From Streptomyces sp. NBC_00483 (GTDB lineage: Bacteria > Actinomycetota > Actinomycetes > Streptomycetales > Streptomycetaceae), in contig NZ_CP107880.1 in assembly GCF_036013745.1 (NCBI RefSeq), forward strand, positions 9,052,001 through 9,116,000: a stretch of 64,000 bases of DNA, in the 5' to 3' direction. The position numbers and the translations under genes are program-made. Within the stretch, counting starts at the first letter, position 1. Every line of letters begins with the position of its first letter. Below the pieces are notes generated by a model. It was not told the origin of the DNA, did not search any database, and worked only from the letters and a program-made list of their open reading frames with translations. Below are positions 8,483 to 21,299 of this stretch, piece by piece.

Positions 8483-8909
8483 CCGTGACCTCGGCGACAG
8501 CGCTTGGGTCCTCGATCCGATCCTGGAGATCCCGCACGTCCAGGCCGCCGTCCTGCTCACCAGGGACGGCCTGCTCTCCGGACACACCGAGGCGTTGACG
8601 CAGGCTTCCGCGGAGCGCGTCGCCGCCATCACCAGTACCGTGCAGGGCGCCTGTCGCACCGCGGCGGCCGCCTTCGCCGACCAGGAGACCGCGGACGTAC
8701 GCCAGGTGGTCATCGAGTCCGACCACGGCTACATCCTCGTCGCGCCCACCGCGCACGGCACTTGCGTGGCCGCCTTCGGAGACCCCGAGGTACGGCTCGA
8801 TCTGCTCGGCCACCGTGTCCACTCGCAGGTGGCCAGGCTCGGCGAGAAGGCCATGGCGGCCGCGCCCCGCGGGGTCGACGGCGGCATCGCCGGCGGCACT
8901 GGGGAATGA
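8475..8909 (+). CDS. cvnB: Conservon CvnB: roadblock/LC7 protein
   Basis: 144 residues. The start ATG overlaps the end of cvnA by eight bases. The sequence has the roadblock/LC7 pattern: VLDPILEIPHVQAAVLLTRDGLL, then a GYILVAPTAHGTCVAAFGDPE beta-hairpin region (shown here in two parts of one continuous motif around residues 85-110). Roadblock proteins dimerise and in bacteria commonly serve as GTPase-activating or scaffold subunits for MglA-like GTPases, here CvnD. The last four bases, ATGA, are shared with cvnC. Confidence 0.93.
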   Translation: MSSRDLGDSAWVLDPILEIPHVQAAVLLTRDGLLSGHTEALTQASAERVAAITSTVQGACRTAAAAFADQETADVRQVVIESDHGYILVAPTAHGTCVAAFGDPEVRLDLLGHRVHSQVARLGEKAMAAAPRGVDGGIAGGTGE

Positions 8910-9265
8910 CGGGCCGCCGGAGCGGCCGGCCGCTGGTCCCCGCGTACCTCGCCACCGGCGGGGTCGCGCAGCCCAGCCGCAACAGCCTGGAGCGGCTGTC
9001 CGTGCTGACCGGCGTCGGCGCGCCCTGGCCCGCAGGACTGCCCGCCGCGCAGCACGCCCTGCTGCGCACCCTGGACGGCGGCTCGCTCACGGTGGTCGAG
9101 TCCGCCGCCCTGCTCGAACTGCCGGTCTCCGCCGTACGGGTGCTCGCCGCCGCACTGGTCGACCAGGGGCTCGTGGGTGCCCGCCCGCCGGTCCCGCCCG
9201 CCGCGCAGCCCGATCCCGATCTGTTGAAGAGAGTCGCCGATGGCCTCCGCGCCCTCAAGCGCTAA
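8906..9265 (+). CDS. cvnC: Conservon CvnC: DUF742 protein
   Basis: 119 residues, start ATG in an ATGA overlap with cvnB. DUF742 features: RPLVPAYLATGG at the N-terminus (usual form RPYxxTGGR), then a winged-helix-like stretch (ALLELPVSAVRVLAAALVDQGLV) and the end LLKRVADGLRALKR. It is an obligate member of conservons. Its biochemical role is undefined, probably a linker between the sensor and the GTPase. The 3' end overlaps cvnD by 26 bases, so expression is tightly coupled. Confidence 0.93.
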   Translation: MTGRRSGRPLVPAYLATGGVAQPSRNSLERLSVLTGVGAPWPAGLPAAQHALLRTLDGGSLTVVESAALLELPVSAVRVLAAALVDQGLVGARPPVPPAAQPDPDLLKRVADGLRALKR

Positions 9266-9902
9266 GTCCGCGCCGGCAGGCGCCGAGCTTGCGCCGTCAG
9301 ACCCCGCGCCCGCAGGCGCCAAGAGCGCAGTGCATCTCCCGGACACCGCACGGGAGTTGGTGAAGATCCTGGTCACAGGACCCTTCGGGGTGGGCAAGAC
9401 CACCCTGATCGACTCCGTCTCCGAGATCCGCCCGCTGCACACCGAGGAGCAGCTCACCGAGGCGTCGGCCGCGGTCGACGACCTCGCGGGTGTGCGGGAG
9501 AAGACGACCACGACCGTCGCCATCGACTTCGGGCGGATCAGCCTCAAGGGCGGCGCCGTCCTTTACCTGTTCGGCACCCCGGGGCAGGAGCGCTTCCGTG
9601 CGCTGTGGGACGACATCGCGTACGGCGCGCTCGGTGCCCTCGTGCTGGTCGACACCCGCAGGATCGACGAGTCCTTCGAGGTCCTCGGCCTCGTCGAGGA
9701 GTCGGGTCTGCCCTACGCCGTCGCCCTCAACACCTTCCCGGATTCGCGCAGTTACACCGAGGAGCAGCTGCGGCTCTCCCTCGACCTGGACGACGACACC
9801 CCGATGGTGATCTGCGACGCCCGCGACACGTACTCCTCCGTCGACGCCCTGCTCGCCCTCGTGCAGCACCTGATCGACCGCAGCTTCCCGGAGCCCCGAT
9901 GA
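9240..9902 (+). CDS. cvnD: Conservon CvnD: small GTPase
   Basis: 220 residues. An Ala/Pro-rich N-terminal extension of about 38 residues precedes a Ras-like fold: P-loop GPFGVGKTT (about 47), a switch region with TTTTVAIDFG, and GTPGQERFRALW (about 111). The usual NKxD guanine motif is replaced by ALNTFPD, as often happens in this ATP/GTP-binding family. Start ATG 9240 lies inside cvnC; a later start closer to VHLPDTAREL is possible. It should cycle under control of CvnA-C and pass the signal to the downstream P450 proteins or another output. Confidence 0.93.
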   Translation: MASAPSSAKSAPAGAELAPSDPAPAGAKSAVHLPDTARELVKILVTGPFGVGKTTLIDSVSEIRPLHTEEQLTEASAAVDDLAGVREKTTTTVAIDFGRISLKGGAVLYLFGTPGQERFRALWDDIAYGALGALVLVDTRRIDESFEVLGLVEESGLPYAVALNTFPDSRSYTEEQLRLSLDLDDDTPMVICDARDTYSSVDALLALVQHLIDRSFPEPR

Positions 9903-11143
9903 CGTATCCCGCGCAGGCCGAGGACTTCCACCTGTCCGCGCCGGTCCGCCTGTGGGAGGACGGCTTCGCCGCCGACTCGCACAGCTACTACGAGGCCCTG
10001 CGCGCCCAGGGCCCGGTCGGCCACGCCGAACTCGCCCCCGGCGTACCCGCGTACGTCGTCACGGACCGGCGGGCCGCCCTCGACCTGCTCCACGACACCG
10101 AGGCCTGGTCGCACGACCCGCGGCCGTGGGAGGAGACCGTCGACGGCGACGCGCCGATCCTCGGCATGATGCGGTGGCGGCCCAACGCCCTGTTCAACGA
10201 CGGCGAGTTGCACGGGCGCTACCGGCGCTCCCTCTCCGACGCCTTCGACCTCGTGGAGCCGCACGACCTGCGCGAGCGGGTGCACCGCGCCGTGGACGTG
10301 CTGGCCGCAGGGATGGCGTCCCGGGGGCGGGCCGACCTCGTGAGCGAGTTCGCCCGCCCGCTGATGTCGCTGGTCTTCAACGACCTCTTCGGGCTGCCGG
10401 ACAGCGAGAGCGACCGCCTCCAGGACGCGATCGCGCGGGTGATGGACGGCGGCGACCAGGCGGCGCGCGGCGAGGAGGAGTTCGGGCGCTACATCCTGGA
10501 CCTCGTCGCCGCCAAGAGCGCGCAGCGCGGCCAGGACCTCACCAGCTGGCTGCTCGACCACCCCCTCGGCCTCACCCCCGAGGAGGTCACCTGGCAGGTC
10601 TTCCTCATGCTCGGCGCGGGCCACGAGCCCACGGCCAACCTCGTCTCCAACGCCCTGTCGCGGATCCTCGGCAACCCGGCGTACTACTCGACGCTGACCA
10701 GCGGCTCCCGGCCGGTCATGGACGCGGTCGTCGAGGTCCTGCGGCACGAGACTCCGCTGGCCAACTACGGCATCCACTTCGCCCGCAAGCCGCTCACGTT
10801 CCACGGCGTGTGGGTGCGCGCCGCCGTCCCCGTCGTCATCTCCTACGGGGCCATCGGACTCACCGCGGAGGAGGCGGCCAAGCAGTCACCGGTCGCCCGT
10901 CACCCGCAGGACGCCTCGCACCTGTCCTGGTCGGCCGGTGAGCACTCCTGCCCGGTCAAGCAGCACACCCTGCTCATCGCCACCGAGGCCATCGAACGCC
11001 TCACCCAGTGGCTCCCCGACCTGGAGCCGACCACTCCGCGCGAGCAACTGACGTGGCGCACCGGGCCGTTCAACCGCTCCCTGACGGAACTGCCCGTCCG
11101 CTTCGTGCCCCGTACCGCATCCCAGTCAGGAGCGTCCGAGTGA
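9899..11143 (+). CDS. cvnE: Conservon CvnE: CYP157-like cytochrome P450
   Basis: 414 residues, ATGA overlap with cvnD. The I-helix region reads GAGHEPTANL. The haem loop is unorthodox, SWSAGEHSCPV with the Cys near residue 351: the usual leading Phe and the Gly residues around the Cys are changed, as in the conservon P450s of family CYP157. CYP157 members are known for lacking the K-helix ExxR motif, often having EVLW-like sequence; here the position reads EVLRHE (about 279), so ExxR is formally present. The function of CvnE P450s is unresolved and may be regulatory rather than catalytic. Confidence 0.88.
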   Translation: MTYPAQAEDFHLSAPVRLWEDGFAADSHSYYEALRAQGPVGHAELAPGVPAYVVTDRRAALDLLHDTEAWSHDPRPWEETVDGDAPILGMMRWRPNALFNDGELHGRYRRSLSDAFDLVEPHDLRERVHRAVDVLAAGMASRGRADLVSEFARPLMSLVFNDLFGLPDSESDRLQDAIARVMDGGDQAARGEEEFGRYILDLVAAKSAQRGQDLTSWLLDHPLGLTPEEVTWQVFLMLGAGHEPTANLVSNALSRILGNPAYYSTLTSGSRPVMDAVVEVLRHETPLANYGIHFARKPLTFHGVWVRAAVPVVISYGAIGLTAEEAAKQSPVARHPQDASHLSWSAGEHSCPVKQHTLLIATEAIERLTQWLPDLEPTTPREQLTWRTGPFNRSLTELPVRFVPRTASQSGASE

Positions 11144-12378
11144 CCGAGACCGCGTCTTCGCCCCGTATCGCCATCGACCCGTTCGGCGCCGACCTGCCGG
11201 CCGAGGCCGCCCGACTGCGCGCGGCGGGATCCGTGGTCCCCGTCGCACTGCCCGGCGGCATCCCGGCCTGGGCACCGACCCGCTACGACACCCTCCGGTC
11301 GCTGATCCTGGATCCGCAGGTGAGCAAGGACCCGCGCAAGCACTGGTCGCTCTGGCCCGAGATCGGCGAACACCCCGAGTGGGGCTGGGTGCTCGGCTGG
11401 GTCGGCGTGGTCAACATGCTCTCCACCTACGGCCCCGACCACACGCGGCTGCGCAAGCTCGTCGCACCCAGCTTCACCGCCCGCCGCACCGAGCTGATGC
11501 GCCCCCGCGTCGAGAAGATCACCGAGGAGCTCCTCGCGGCCCTGGACGCGGCGGCGGCCGACGAGGTCGTGGATCTGCGCGCCCTGTACGCCAACCAGTT
11601 GCCGATGCAGCTGATCTGCGAACTCTTCGGCGTACCCGACCACTTGCTCGGCCCGGTCGAGCGTCTCGTCGACGCCATCATGGACACCTCCGACCCGAGC
11701 CCCGAGCACGGCGCGTTCGTGCAGGAGCAGATCGCCGCCGTGCTGCCGGCGATCATCGCCCACCGCACCGAGCACCCCGGCGACGACATGACCACCGAGC
11801 TGCTGCGGGTGCGCGCGGAGGACGGCGACCGGCTCAGCGACGAGGAGCTGCTCTACACCCTGCTCCTCGTCATCGGCGCCGGCTTCGAGACGACGGTCAA
11901 CCTGATCGGCAACGCGGTCGTCGCCCTGCTCACCCACCCCGAACAGCTCGCCGCCGTCCGCTCGGGCGAGATCGCCTGGGACGCCGTCATCGACGAGACG
12001 CTGCGCGTGCACCCCTCCATCGCCAGCCTGCCGCTGCGGTTCGCGGTCACCGACGTGACCGTCGACGGGGTGACGATCCCGGCGGGCGACGCCATCCTCA
12101 CCACGTACGCCGCCTCGGGCTACGACCCCGAGCACTACGGGCCCACGGCCTCGGAGTTCGACGCGACCCACGCGGCCGACGACCACATGTCCTTCGGTAT
12201 CGGCGTCCACCGCTGCATCGGCGCCCCGCTCGCCCGCCTGGAGGCGCGCACCGCCCTGCCCGCCCTCTTCGACCGCTACCCGAACCTGCGTCTCGACGTC
12301 GGCGAGGAGGAGCTGCGTCAGGTCCCGTCGTTCATCGCGTACGGCTGGCAGCAGATCCCGGTGCGCCTGCACGGCTGA
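11140..12378 (+). CDS. cvnF: Conservon CvnF: CYP154-like cytochrome P450
   Basis: 412 residues from GTG 11140, in a GTGA overlap with the cvnE stop; AGGAG at 11128-11132 supports this start. All catalytic motifs are canonical: I-helix GAGFETT, K-helix ETLR, haem loop FGIGVHRCIG with the Cys near residue 358. In S. coelicolor several conservons carry a CYP157/CYP154 pair, and this pair fits. It should be a real monooxygenase needing ferredoxin and reductase from elsewhere. Substrate unknown. It ends 24 bases from the convergent FdhF-type gene. Confidence 0.9.
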   Translation: MTETASSPRIAIDPFGADLPAEAARLRAAGSVVPVALPGGIPAWAPTRYDTLRSLILDPQVSKDPRKHWSLWPEIGEHPEWGWVLGWVGVVNMLSTYGPDHTRLRKLVAPSFTARRTELMRPRVEKITEELLAALDAAAADEVVDLRALYANQLPMQLICELFGVPDHLLGPVERLVDAIMDTSDPSPEHGAFVQEQIAAVLPAIIAHRTEHPGDDMTTELLRVRAEDGDRLSDEELLYTLLLVIGAGFETTVNLIGNAVVALLTHPEQLAAVRSGEIAWDAVIDETLRVHPSIASLPLRFAVTDVTVDGVTIPAGDAILTTYAASGYDPEHYGPTASEFDATHAADDHMSFGIGVHRCIGAPLARLEARTALPALFDRYPNLRLDVGEEELRQVPSFIAYGWQQIPVRLHG

Positions 12379-12402
12379 GCCGCACCGGTTCCGGCCGGCC
12401 CG

Positions 12403-14720
12403 TCATGTCGAGAGTGTCACCGTCACCTTGACGTGCTTCATGATGGGCTGGTCGCTCTGCGTGCTGTGGTCGCCGATCGCGCACAGCACGTTCATCTCCG
12501 GCATGTACCCGGCCGCGCAGCCGCGCGGGATGTCGTACGGGACGGCCAGATAGCCCGCGAGGCTGCGCCGGCTGCCGTCCCTGGCGGTGCTCGTGATGTC
12601 GACCGGGTCGAACTCGCCGATGCCGCGCTCGCGCATGTCGTCCTGGTTCAGGAAGACCAGCGTGCGCAGGTTCTTGATGCCCCGGTAGCGGTCGTTGTCC
12701 GAGTAGATCGTCGTGTTCCACTGGTCGTGGGAGCGCATCGTGCCCAGCGCGAGCGTGCCGGGTTCCGGGATGACGTCGGGCAGTGGGGCGGCGGAGAACT
12801 CGGCGCGGCCCGAGTCGGTGAGGAAGACCAACTCCCTTGCGGGCTGCTTGATGCGGAAGCCGAGCGGGAGGCGCACCCGGCGGTTGCAGTCCTCGAACCC
12901 GTCGATGACCTGCGCCATGGTGTCGCGGACGCGGTCGTAGTCCTCGACGTACCACTCCCAGGGCGTACCGCTGTCGGGCAGCGAGGCGCGCGCCATGCCC
13001 GCGATGATCGCCGGCTCGGACAGCAGGTGCTTGGACGCGGGGCGCTTCATGCCGACGGACAGGTGCACCATGCTCATCGAGTCCTCGACCGATGTGGCCT
13101 GGAGGCCGCCGCGCTGCTCGTCCTTCTCGGTGCGGCCCAGGCACGGCAGGATCAACGCCCTGCGGCCGTGCACCAGATGGCTGCGGTTGAGCTTCGTACT
13201 CACCTGCACCGTCAGCTCACAGGTGCGCAACGCCTCGTACGTATAAGGGGTGTCGGGCGCCGCGAGCGCGAAGTTGCCGCCCATGCCGACGAACACCTTC
13301 ACGTCGCCGCGCCGCATCGCCTCGATCGTGCCGACGGTGTCGAGCCCGTGCGCACGCGGCGCGTCGATGTCGCAGGCCTCCGCGAGACGGGCCAGGAACG
13401 CGTCGCTCGGCCGGTGGTCGATGCCGCAGGTCCGGTTGCCCTGGACGTTGCTGTGCCCGCGTACGGGGGAGGGGCCCGCACCCTCGCGGCCCAGATTGCC
13501 GCGCAGCAGAAGGACGTTGACGATCTCGCGGACCGTGTCGACGCCGTGCTCGTGCTGCGTCACGCCCAGGCACCAGCTGATGATGCTGCGGTCCGCGTCG
13601 CGGTACACGCGGGCCGCCTTGAGGATCGCGTCGCGGTCCAGCCCCGACTGGCGCTCGATCTCGTCCCAGGGAGTCGCCTCGCACAGCGCGCGGTACGCGT
13701 CGAAGCCCTCGGTGTGGCGGTCGATGAACTCCCTGTCGAGCGCCTTCGGATCGGATCCTGACTGTTCCAGGACCGCCTTGGCGATGCCGCGCAGGAACGC
13801 CATGTCGCCGCCGATGCGCACCTGGAGGTTCAGGGTGCTGGTCCGCGTCGCCTTGTTGAGCGCCATGTCCTTGAAGTCGTGCGGGATGATCGTGCGGGTC
13901 GCCGCCGCTTCGACGAGCGGGTTGACGTGCACGACCTGCGCGCCACGCTCGTACGCCTCGGCCAGCGCGGTCAGCATCCGCGGGGCGTTGGAGGCCGCGT
14001 TGACGCCCATGATGAACAGGGCGTCCGTCCTCTCCCAGTCCGCGAGGTCGCAGGTCCCCTTGCCAGTGCCCAGGGACGCCTGCAGGGCGCGGCCGCTGGC
14101 CTCGTGGCACATGTTGGAGCAGTCGGGCAGGTTGTTCGTGCCCAGTTCGCGCGCCCACAACTGGTAGAGGAACGTGGCCTCGTTGCCGAGCCGCCCCGAC
14201 GTGTAGAACGAGGCCTGGTTCGGGTTGTCCAGCTCCCGCACCGTCCGGCCCACCAGCTCGAACGCGTCCTTCCAGCTGATCGGGACGTAGTGGTCGGTCT
14301 CCGGGTCGTAACTCATCGGCTCGGTCAGCCGGCCCTGGTCCTCGAGCGCGAAGTCGCTCCACCCGGACAGCTCGCTCACCGAATGCTCGGCGAAGAACTC
14401 GCGCCCGACCCGCTTGCGCGTCATTTCCCAGGTGACGTGCTTGATCCCGTTCTCGCAGATGTCCAGGTGCAGGCCCTTGAGGTCGTCCGGCCAGGCGCAG
14501 CCGGGACAGTCGAAGCCGCCGTTCTCGTGGTTCATCTTCAGGATGGCCCGGGGCCCGTCGAGCAGTTCGCGCTCGCGCACCATGAACCGGGTGACGCTCT
14601 TGGCGGCGCCCCAGCCCGCCGCCGGGTGGTGGTACGGGTGGAAGTCCGGCTTCTCGTCGGGCGCAGGGCCGACGCGCGGCTCCGGTGTGTCCTGACCGTC
14701 CTGGGAGGCGTTCACTGGAC

Positions 14721-14724
<4 letters not shown>
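12403..14724 (-). CDS. FdhF/YdeP family molybdopterin oxidoreductase
   Basis: 773 residues. Near the N-terminus FDCPGCAW and ICENG provide Cys spaced as for an iron-sulfur cluster. NMCHEASG (about 204) and the long central domain (FIMGVNAASNAPRML, GGDMAFLRGIAKA, SWCLGVTQHEHGVD, RGNLGREGAGPSPVRGHSN) are typical of molybdenum-cofactor oxidoreductases related to formate dehydrogenase H and YdeP. YdeP in E. coli is linked to acid resistance; formate activity of actinobacterial members is unproven. The ATG overlaps the stop of the Clp gene (ATGA), so the two are translationally coupled. No Tat signal is seen, so it is cytoplasmic. Confidence 0.92.
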
Positions 14725-17222
<2,498 letters not shown>

Positions 17223-17490
17223 GGTGACTCCAAGTGCGCAATGGGTTTCTCCAAGCCAACCCCTGCCCTTGATCCCCCGCAAGCTGATCTTCGCAGAAGG
17301 AACGCCATGACCAGGCGCCCTTCGGAAATTCTGGTAATCGCCACAAAAACCTTTGTCGGGCCGCACAAGACGGCTATCGATTCAACCGTGATGGTTCAAG
17401 CCGGTGCAATTCAAATAGATTCTTTGTTTGACTTGTTCGGTAATTTCCCGGACGGTGAGAAAAAGATTCCCGGGTCGTTTGGACAGTTGA

Positions 17491-19245
17491 GTGAGACACC
17501 TGCCGCGTGTGGCCGAGCGGGTACGGCGGGCGCTCTCGCCGCGTGGCGCCCTCGCGTTGCACAGCGAGGACGGAACCCTTTCGTTCGGGTTCCGTGCCGC
17601 CCTTGCCATGGCTCTGGTCGCCGTCCCGATGGCGCTCGCCGGGCAGGCCGAAGCGTCCGTCTACGCGATGATGGGCGCATTCACCACGACGTTCGGACGC
17701 AACTTCCCTTACGCCCGCCGGGCCCGGGTGCTCGCCCTTGTCGCGCTCTCCATGACGGCCTCCGTCGGTGCCGGAGCGGCGCTCGGCGTCTGGGCCCGCC
17801 CGCAGGACGGGGGAGCGGGCGCCGCCGTGGTGGTCGCCGCCATGGCGGTCGTGGCCGGGGTCGCGAAGGCCGGCTGCGACGCGGCCCGGTTGAGAGGGCT
17901 CGGCGCGGTACTGCTGCTGTTCTCGTTCGCGGTGTCCGCCTACGGAGCCCCGACACCGTCCGACGTTCAGGTGCGCACAGCACTGGCGGCACTGGGCGCG
18001 GCCGTGGCCTGGGTGCTGGCGATGGCCGGCCGGTACGCACATCCCGACCGGCCCCAACGGCTGGCCGTGGCCGTGGCGCTGCGTGAGCTCGCCGGGCTGC
18101 TCGATGCCACCATCGACGACGGCGGGACGGACCGGCTCGCGCGCCACCGGGCGACCGCCGCCGTGCTCGAGGCGCACCGGGCCCTCGGCCTGGCACCCGC
18201 GACCGCCGCCGAACGCGGGAGCGAGGGCGGGCCCTGCGTCCGCCTGGCAGCCATCTCGTGGTCCGTGCTGATCCGCTCCGCGAGCCGCCCGCCGGACCTG
18301 CCGGCGGGGCCGGCCGGACACCTGCGCGGCCAGGTGGTCATCCTCCTGGGGCGTCGCCGAGGGGAACCGGAGCTGCTCCCAGGCGTGGAGGCGCTCGCGG
18401 GGATCGGAACCGGGACCGGTGCGCGCGACACCCGGGGCACTCAACCCGCCGCCCCGGCCCGCGTGGACGGGCCACTCGCCCTGGAACAGCGAGCCGCCGT
18501 CCTGACCATCGGGCGCCGCGCCGACGCGGCAGGCCGCGCCTCCCGCCGCGCCGTCCTGCTCGTGCCCGCCCTGCGCATGACGCTCGGCACCGGCCTCGCC
18601 GGAGGCATCGCCCTGCTGCTCGGCCTGGGCCACGGCTACTGGGCGGCGATCTCCGCGGCCGCCGTGCTCCACTCGATCAACGTGCGCACCGCCGCCCAGC
18701 GCGCTGTCCAGCGCACCCTGGGCACCGCCGCCGGACTGGCGCTCGCCGTCGCCGTGCTGGCGCTGCACCCCGGGCCCCTGACGCTCGTCCTCGTCATCGT
18801 GCTCCTGGAGTTCCTGCTGGAGTACGGGGTCGCGCACAACTACGGCATCGGGGTCGTGTTCCTGACGCCCCTGGCCCTGCTGATGAGCGACCTCGCGAAC
18901 CCCGTATCGGCCGAAGACCTGGTTCAGGACCGGGTGTTGGGCAGCGCTGTGGGCATCGTCGTGGCCCTGCTGTGCGCGCTCGTCCTCATCCACGGTCGTG
19001 CGGCGGAGCGGGTGCGGCGCGCGCTGACGGCATGCGGCGCCGCGGCCGAACTCGCCGAGCGGGCCCTGGCGAACCCGGGCACTTCCACGCTGCCTGAGTT
19101 GCGGTCGCGGCTGGCCGAGGCCGTCGTCGAACTCCGTGACGCCGACGACGCCGCGGCAGGCGAACTGTGGCCCGCCGAGCTCGATCCCACCGAACTCGCC
19201 GCCGCCGAACAGCGCGCGCACGGGATCCTGCGGCGCCTGGAGTGA
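17491..19245 (+). CDS. FUSC-family inner membrane transporter
   Basis: 584 residues from GTG 17491. There are two blocks of hydrophobic helices (about residues 30-180 and 360-500) separated by a cytoplasmic stretch, the duplicated architecture of FUSC/aromatic-acid-exporter proteins. The second block has the characteristic GHGYWAAISAAAVLHS. Such proteins are proposed to export fusaric or aromatic acids. The C-terminal soluble end is helical. The 268 bases upstream (17223-17490), shared with the divergent Clp gene, include a markedly AT-rich stretch at about 17330-17475 that probably contains both promoters. Confidence 0.88.
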   Translation: MRHLPRVAERVRRALSPRGALALHSEDGTLSFGFRAALAMALVAVPMALAGQAEASVYAMMGAFTTTFGRNFPYARRARVLALVALSMTASVGAGAALGVWARPQDGGAGAAVVVAAMAVVAGVAKAGCDAARLRGLGAVLLLFSFAVSAYGAPTPSDVQVRTALAALGAAVAWVLAMAGRYAHPDRPQRLAVAVALRELAGLLDATIDDGGTDRLARHRATAAVLEAHRALGLAPATAAERGSEGGPCVRLAAISWSVLIRSASRPPDLPAGPAGHLRGQVVILLGRRRGEPELLPGVEALAGIGTGTGARDTRGTQPAAPARVDGPLALEQRAAVLTIGRRADAAGRASRRAVLLVPALRMTLGTGLAGGIALLLGLGHGYWAAISAAAVLHSINVRTAAQRAVQRTLGTAAGLALAVAVLALHPGPLTLVLVIVLLEFLLEYGVAHNYGIGVVFLTPLALLMSDLANPVSAEDLVQDRVLGSAVGIVVALLCALVLIHGRAAERVRRALTACGAAAELAERALANPGTSTLPELRSRLAEAVVELRDADDAAAGELWPAELDPTELAAAEQRAHGILRRLE

Positions 19246-19257
19246 CTCAGCAGCGTG

Positions 19258-20505
19258 CTAGCCGTCGGTGTCCATTCGGACGGCGTCCGTCGCGGTCACC
19301 AGCTCCGCCAGCGAGCGCGGATCACTGAGCGAGCGGCCGGTGAGTTCGCGGACGCGGTTCAGCCGGTACCGGACGGTGTTCGGGTGGCAGTGCAGCACGC
19401 GCGCCGCGCTCTCGGCCGACCCGGCCTGATCGACGTAGGCCCGCAGCGTCTGCAGCAGCGCGACGCGGTCCTCCTGGGGCAGGGCGAGCACAGGACCGAG
19501 CACCTCCTTGGCCAGTCGCCGCCCCTCGTCCGGGTCGTAGGCGATCAGCGCGGAGAGGGGGCTGGTGCTGAACTCCCGTACCCCGGCCTTCCCGACAGGG
19601 ATGTCGGCGAGCGCCGCCCGGGCGAGGTGAAGCGCGCGCGGTGTGTCGGCGAGCGACTCGTACGCGGGGCTCACACCGGTACGGGACGCGGCGGCCGCGC
19701 GCAGCACGCCCAGGACTTCGTCGCGCTGCTCGTCGCGCAGCGCGATCACTCCGGCCTGGAGAGCAGGCGTGAGATGCCAGGCCGACACGATGCCGAGCCC
19801 GCCCAGCATGCGTTCCACGCCGACCAGGCTCTCCTCGGCGAGACCGGCGGTCTCCGCGGCCGCCACCGTCAGCTTCGTGTCGAGGGGCAGCCCCAGCAGC
19901 CTGCCGACCTCCCACGAACCGGACTCGGGCACCAGCCGGCCGGTGAACAGCGCCTCCATGAGGGCCGAACGCCGCCGCTGCTGTGCGACCAGCAGCTCCG
20001 CGGTCGCCGATCGGTAGGCCTCCGTGAGGGCGAGCGCGTGCTCGTCGGAGAGCCGCCACAGGGTGCTCGACGCGGCGAGCAGCGCGTCCAGGAAGTCCGG
20101 GCGGGCGACGCGCCGGGCGTGCTCGACGAACAGGTCCCAGAGCATCGCGCAGGCGATGCGGTAGCAGCGCAGCACCTCGGGCAGCGGCGCCCGCTGGTGC
20201 GCGCGGCGCCGCCCCGTCTCGGCGGGCGCAGACAGGTCGGGCGCGGTCCTGGGTCCGGTACCGATTCCTGCGTCAGTCCTGCGCTCCGCGAGACCGTCGA
20301 GGATGAACTGCAGGTTGACCGCTACAGAGGCGCGCAACTCCGCGCCCGGGACGATGCTTTCGTCGCGGTAGAGGTCGATGCGGTCGCGGGTGGCCGCGCA
20401 CACGTCGTCGATCAGCCGGGGCAGTTGCTGCTCCGCCCACGCGACCAGCTCACCGAGCAGAGGGTCCGGCACTCGGCCGTCTGTGTCCGCGATGTGCCCA
20501 GCCAT
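19258..20505 (-). CDS. PucR-family transcriptional regulator
   Basis: 415 residues from ATG 20505, with GGGGAAG five bases upstream. The N-terminal half is an uncharacterised sensory region; the C-terminal 65 residues carry the PucR/CdaR helix-turn-helix (LRAYVDQAGSAESAARVL, then HCHPNTVRYRLNRVRELTG). It ends 12 bases from the FUSC stop and is divergent from the DUF1345 membrane gene at 20639. By position it may control the DUF1345 gene. Confidence 0.9.
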   Translation of the reverse strand: MAGHIADTDGRVPDPLLGELVAWAEQQLPRLIDDVCAATRDRIDLYRDESIVPGAELRASVAVNLQFILDGLAERRTDAGIGTGPRTAPDLSAPAETGRRRAHQRAPLPEVLRCYRIACAMLWDLFVEHARRVARPDFLDALLAASSTLWRLSDEHALALTEAYRSATAELLVAQQRRRSALMEALFTGRLVPESGSWEVGRLLGLPLDTKLTVAAAETAGLAEESLVGVERMLGGLGIVSAWHLTPALQAGVIALRDEQRDEVLGVLRAAAASRTGVSPAYESLADTPRALHLARAALADIPVGKAGVREFSTSPLSALIAYDPDEGRRLAKEVLGPVLALPQEDRVALLQTLRAYVDQAGSAESAARVLHCHPNTVRYRLNRVRELTGRSLSDPRSLAELVTATDAVRMDTDG

Positions 20506-20638
20506 GAGTGCTTCCCCTGTTGCGCCGGAGGTGGGGGCCAGAAGTAGCCGTGGCGCCTCGCGATCGTCAAGTCGGCGCGGCCGTGTCGCGACAACCATCG
20601 GGGGCGATGTGGCACGGACCCGTCTAGTGTGACGAGCC

Positions 20639-21274
20639 ATGAGCGCCTGGTTGCCGACGTCCGCGGTTCCCCGCCTGGCCGTCTCCGTGGGGGTCGGCCT
20701 TGTGGCCGCGGTGGCCGTCGGCCTTCCGGTCAGTGTGCCGATGGGCATCCTCGCGGGCATCGCCGCCGCGGAGCTGGTCTTCGTGGTGACGGGCTGGCTG
20801 GTGATGTGGCCGATGGACGCCACCGCCACGCGCCGCGAGGCACGGCGTGAGGACTTCGCCCCCGTCACCGAGGAGTTCGCGGTGGTCGGCACGGCACTGT
20901 GCGGGCTTGGAGCCATCGTGGTGCTGCTGCTCCTCGACGGCTCCGGAGCCCGGCACGCGGGGGCCGCGGTCGCCCTGGGCGGTGTGTTCATGGCGTGGGC
21001 GGCCCTGCACCTGATGTACGCCGCGCGCTATGCCTATCTGTACTACCAGGGCTCCGCGGGCGGAATCGACTTCAACTCCGAGGACCCTCCGGCGTACCGG
21101 GACTTCTTCTATTTCAGTTACAACCTCGGAATGACGTACCAGGTATCCGACACCGACGTCTCCAGTTCGGTGATCCGGTCGGTCGTGCTGCGGCACTCGC
21201 TCCTTTCGTACCTCTTCGGCACCAGCCTTCTGGCCACCGCCATCAATTTGGTCGCGGGCATGGTCACGGGCTGA
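20639..21274 (+). CDS. DUF1345 membrane protein
   Basis: 211 residues with five to six hydrophobic helices. The signature segment [20 protein letters not shown] (about 157-176) followed by a run of the [12 protein letters not shown] type marks DUF1345. The family function is unknown. It is divergent from the PucR gene with 133 bases between, and converges on the serine hydrolase gene 25 bases away. Confidence 0.9.
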   Translation: MSAWLPTSAVPRLAVSVGVGLVAAVAVGLPVSVPMGILAGIAAAELVFVVTGWLVMWPMDATATRREARREDFAPVTEEFAVVGTALCGLGAIVVLLLLDGSGARHAGAAVALGGVFMAWAALHLMYAARYAYLYYQGSAGGIDFNSEDPPAYRDFFYFSYNLGMTYQVSDTDVSSSVIRSVVLRHSLLSYLFGTSLLATAINLVAGMVTG

Positions 21275-21299
21275 CGGACCGGCGCCGCTCGGTGCGAGG

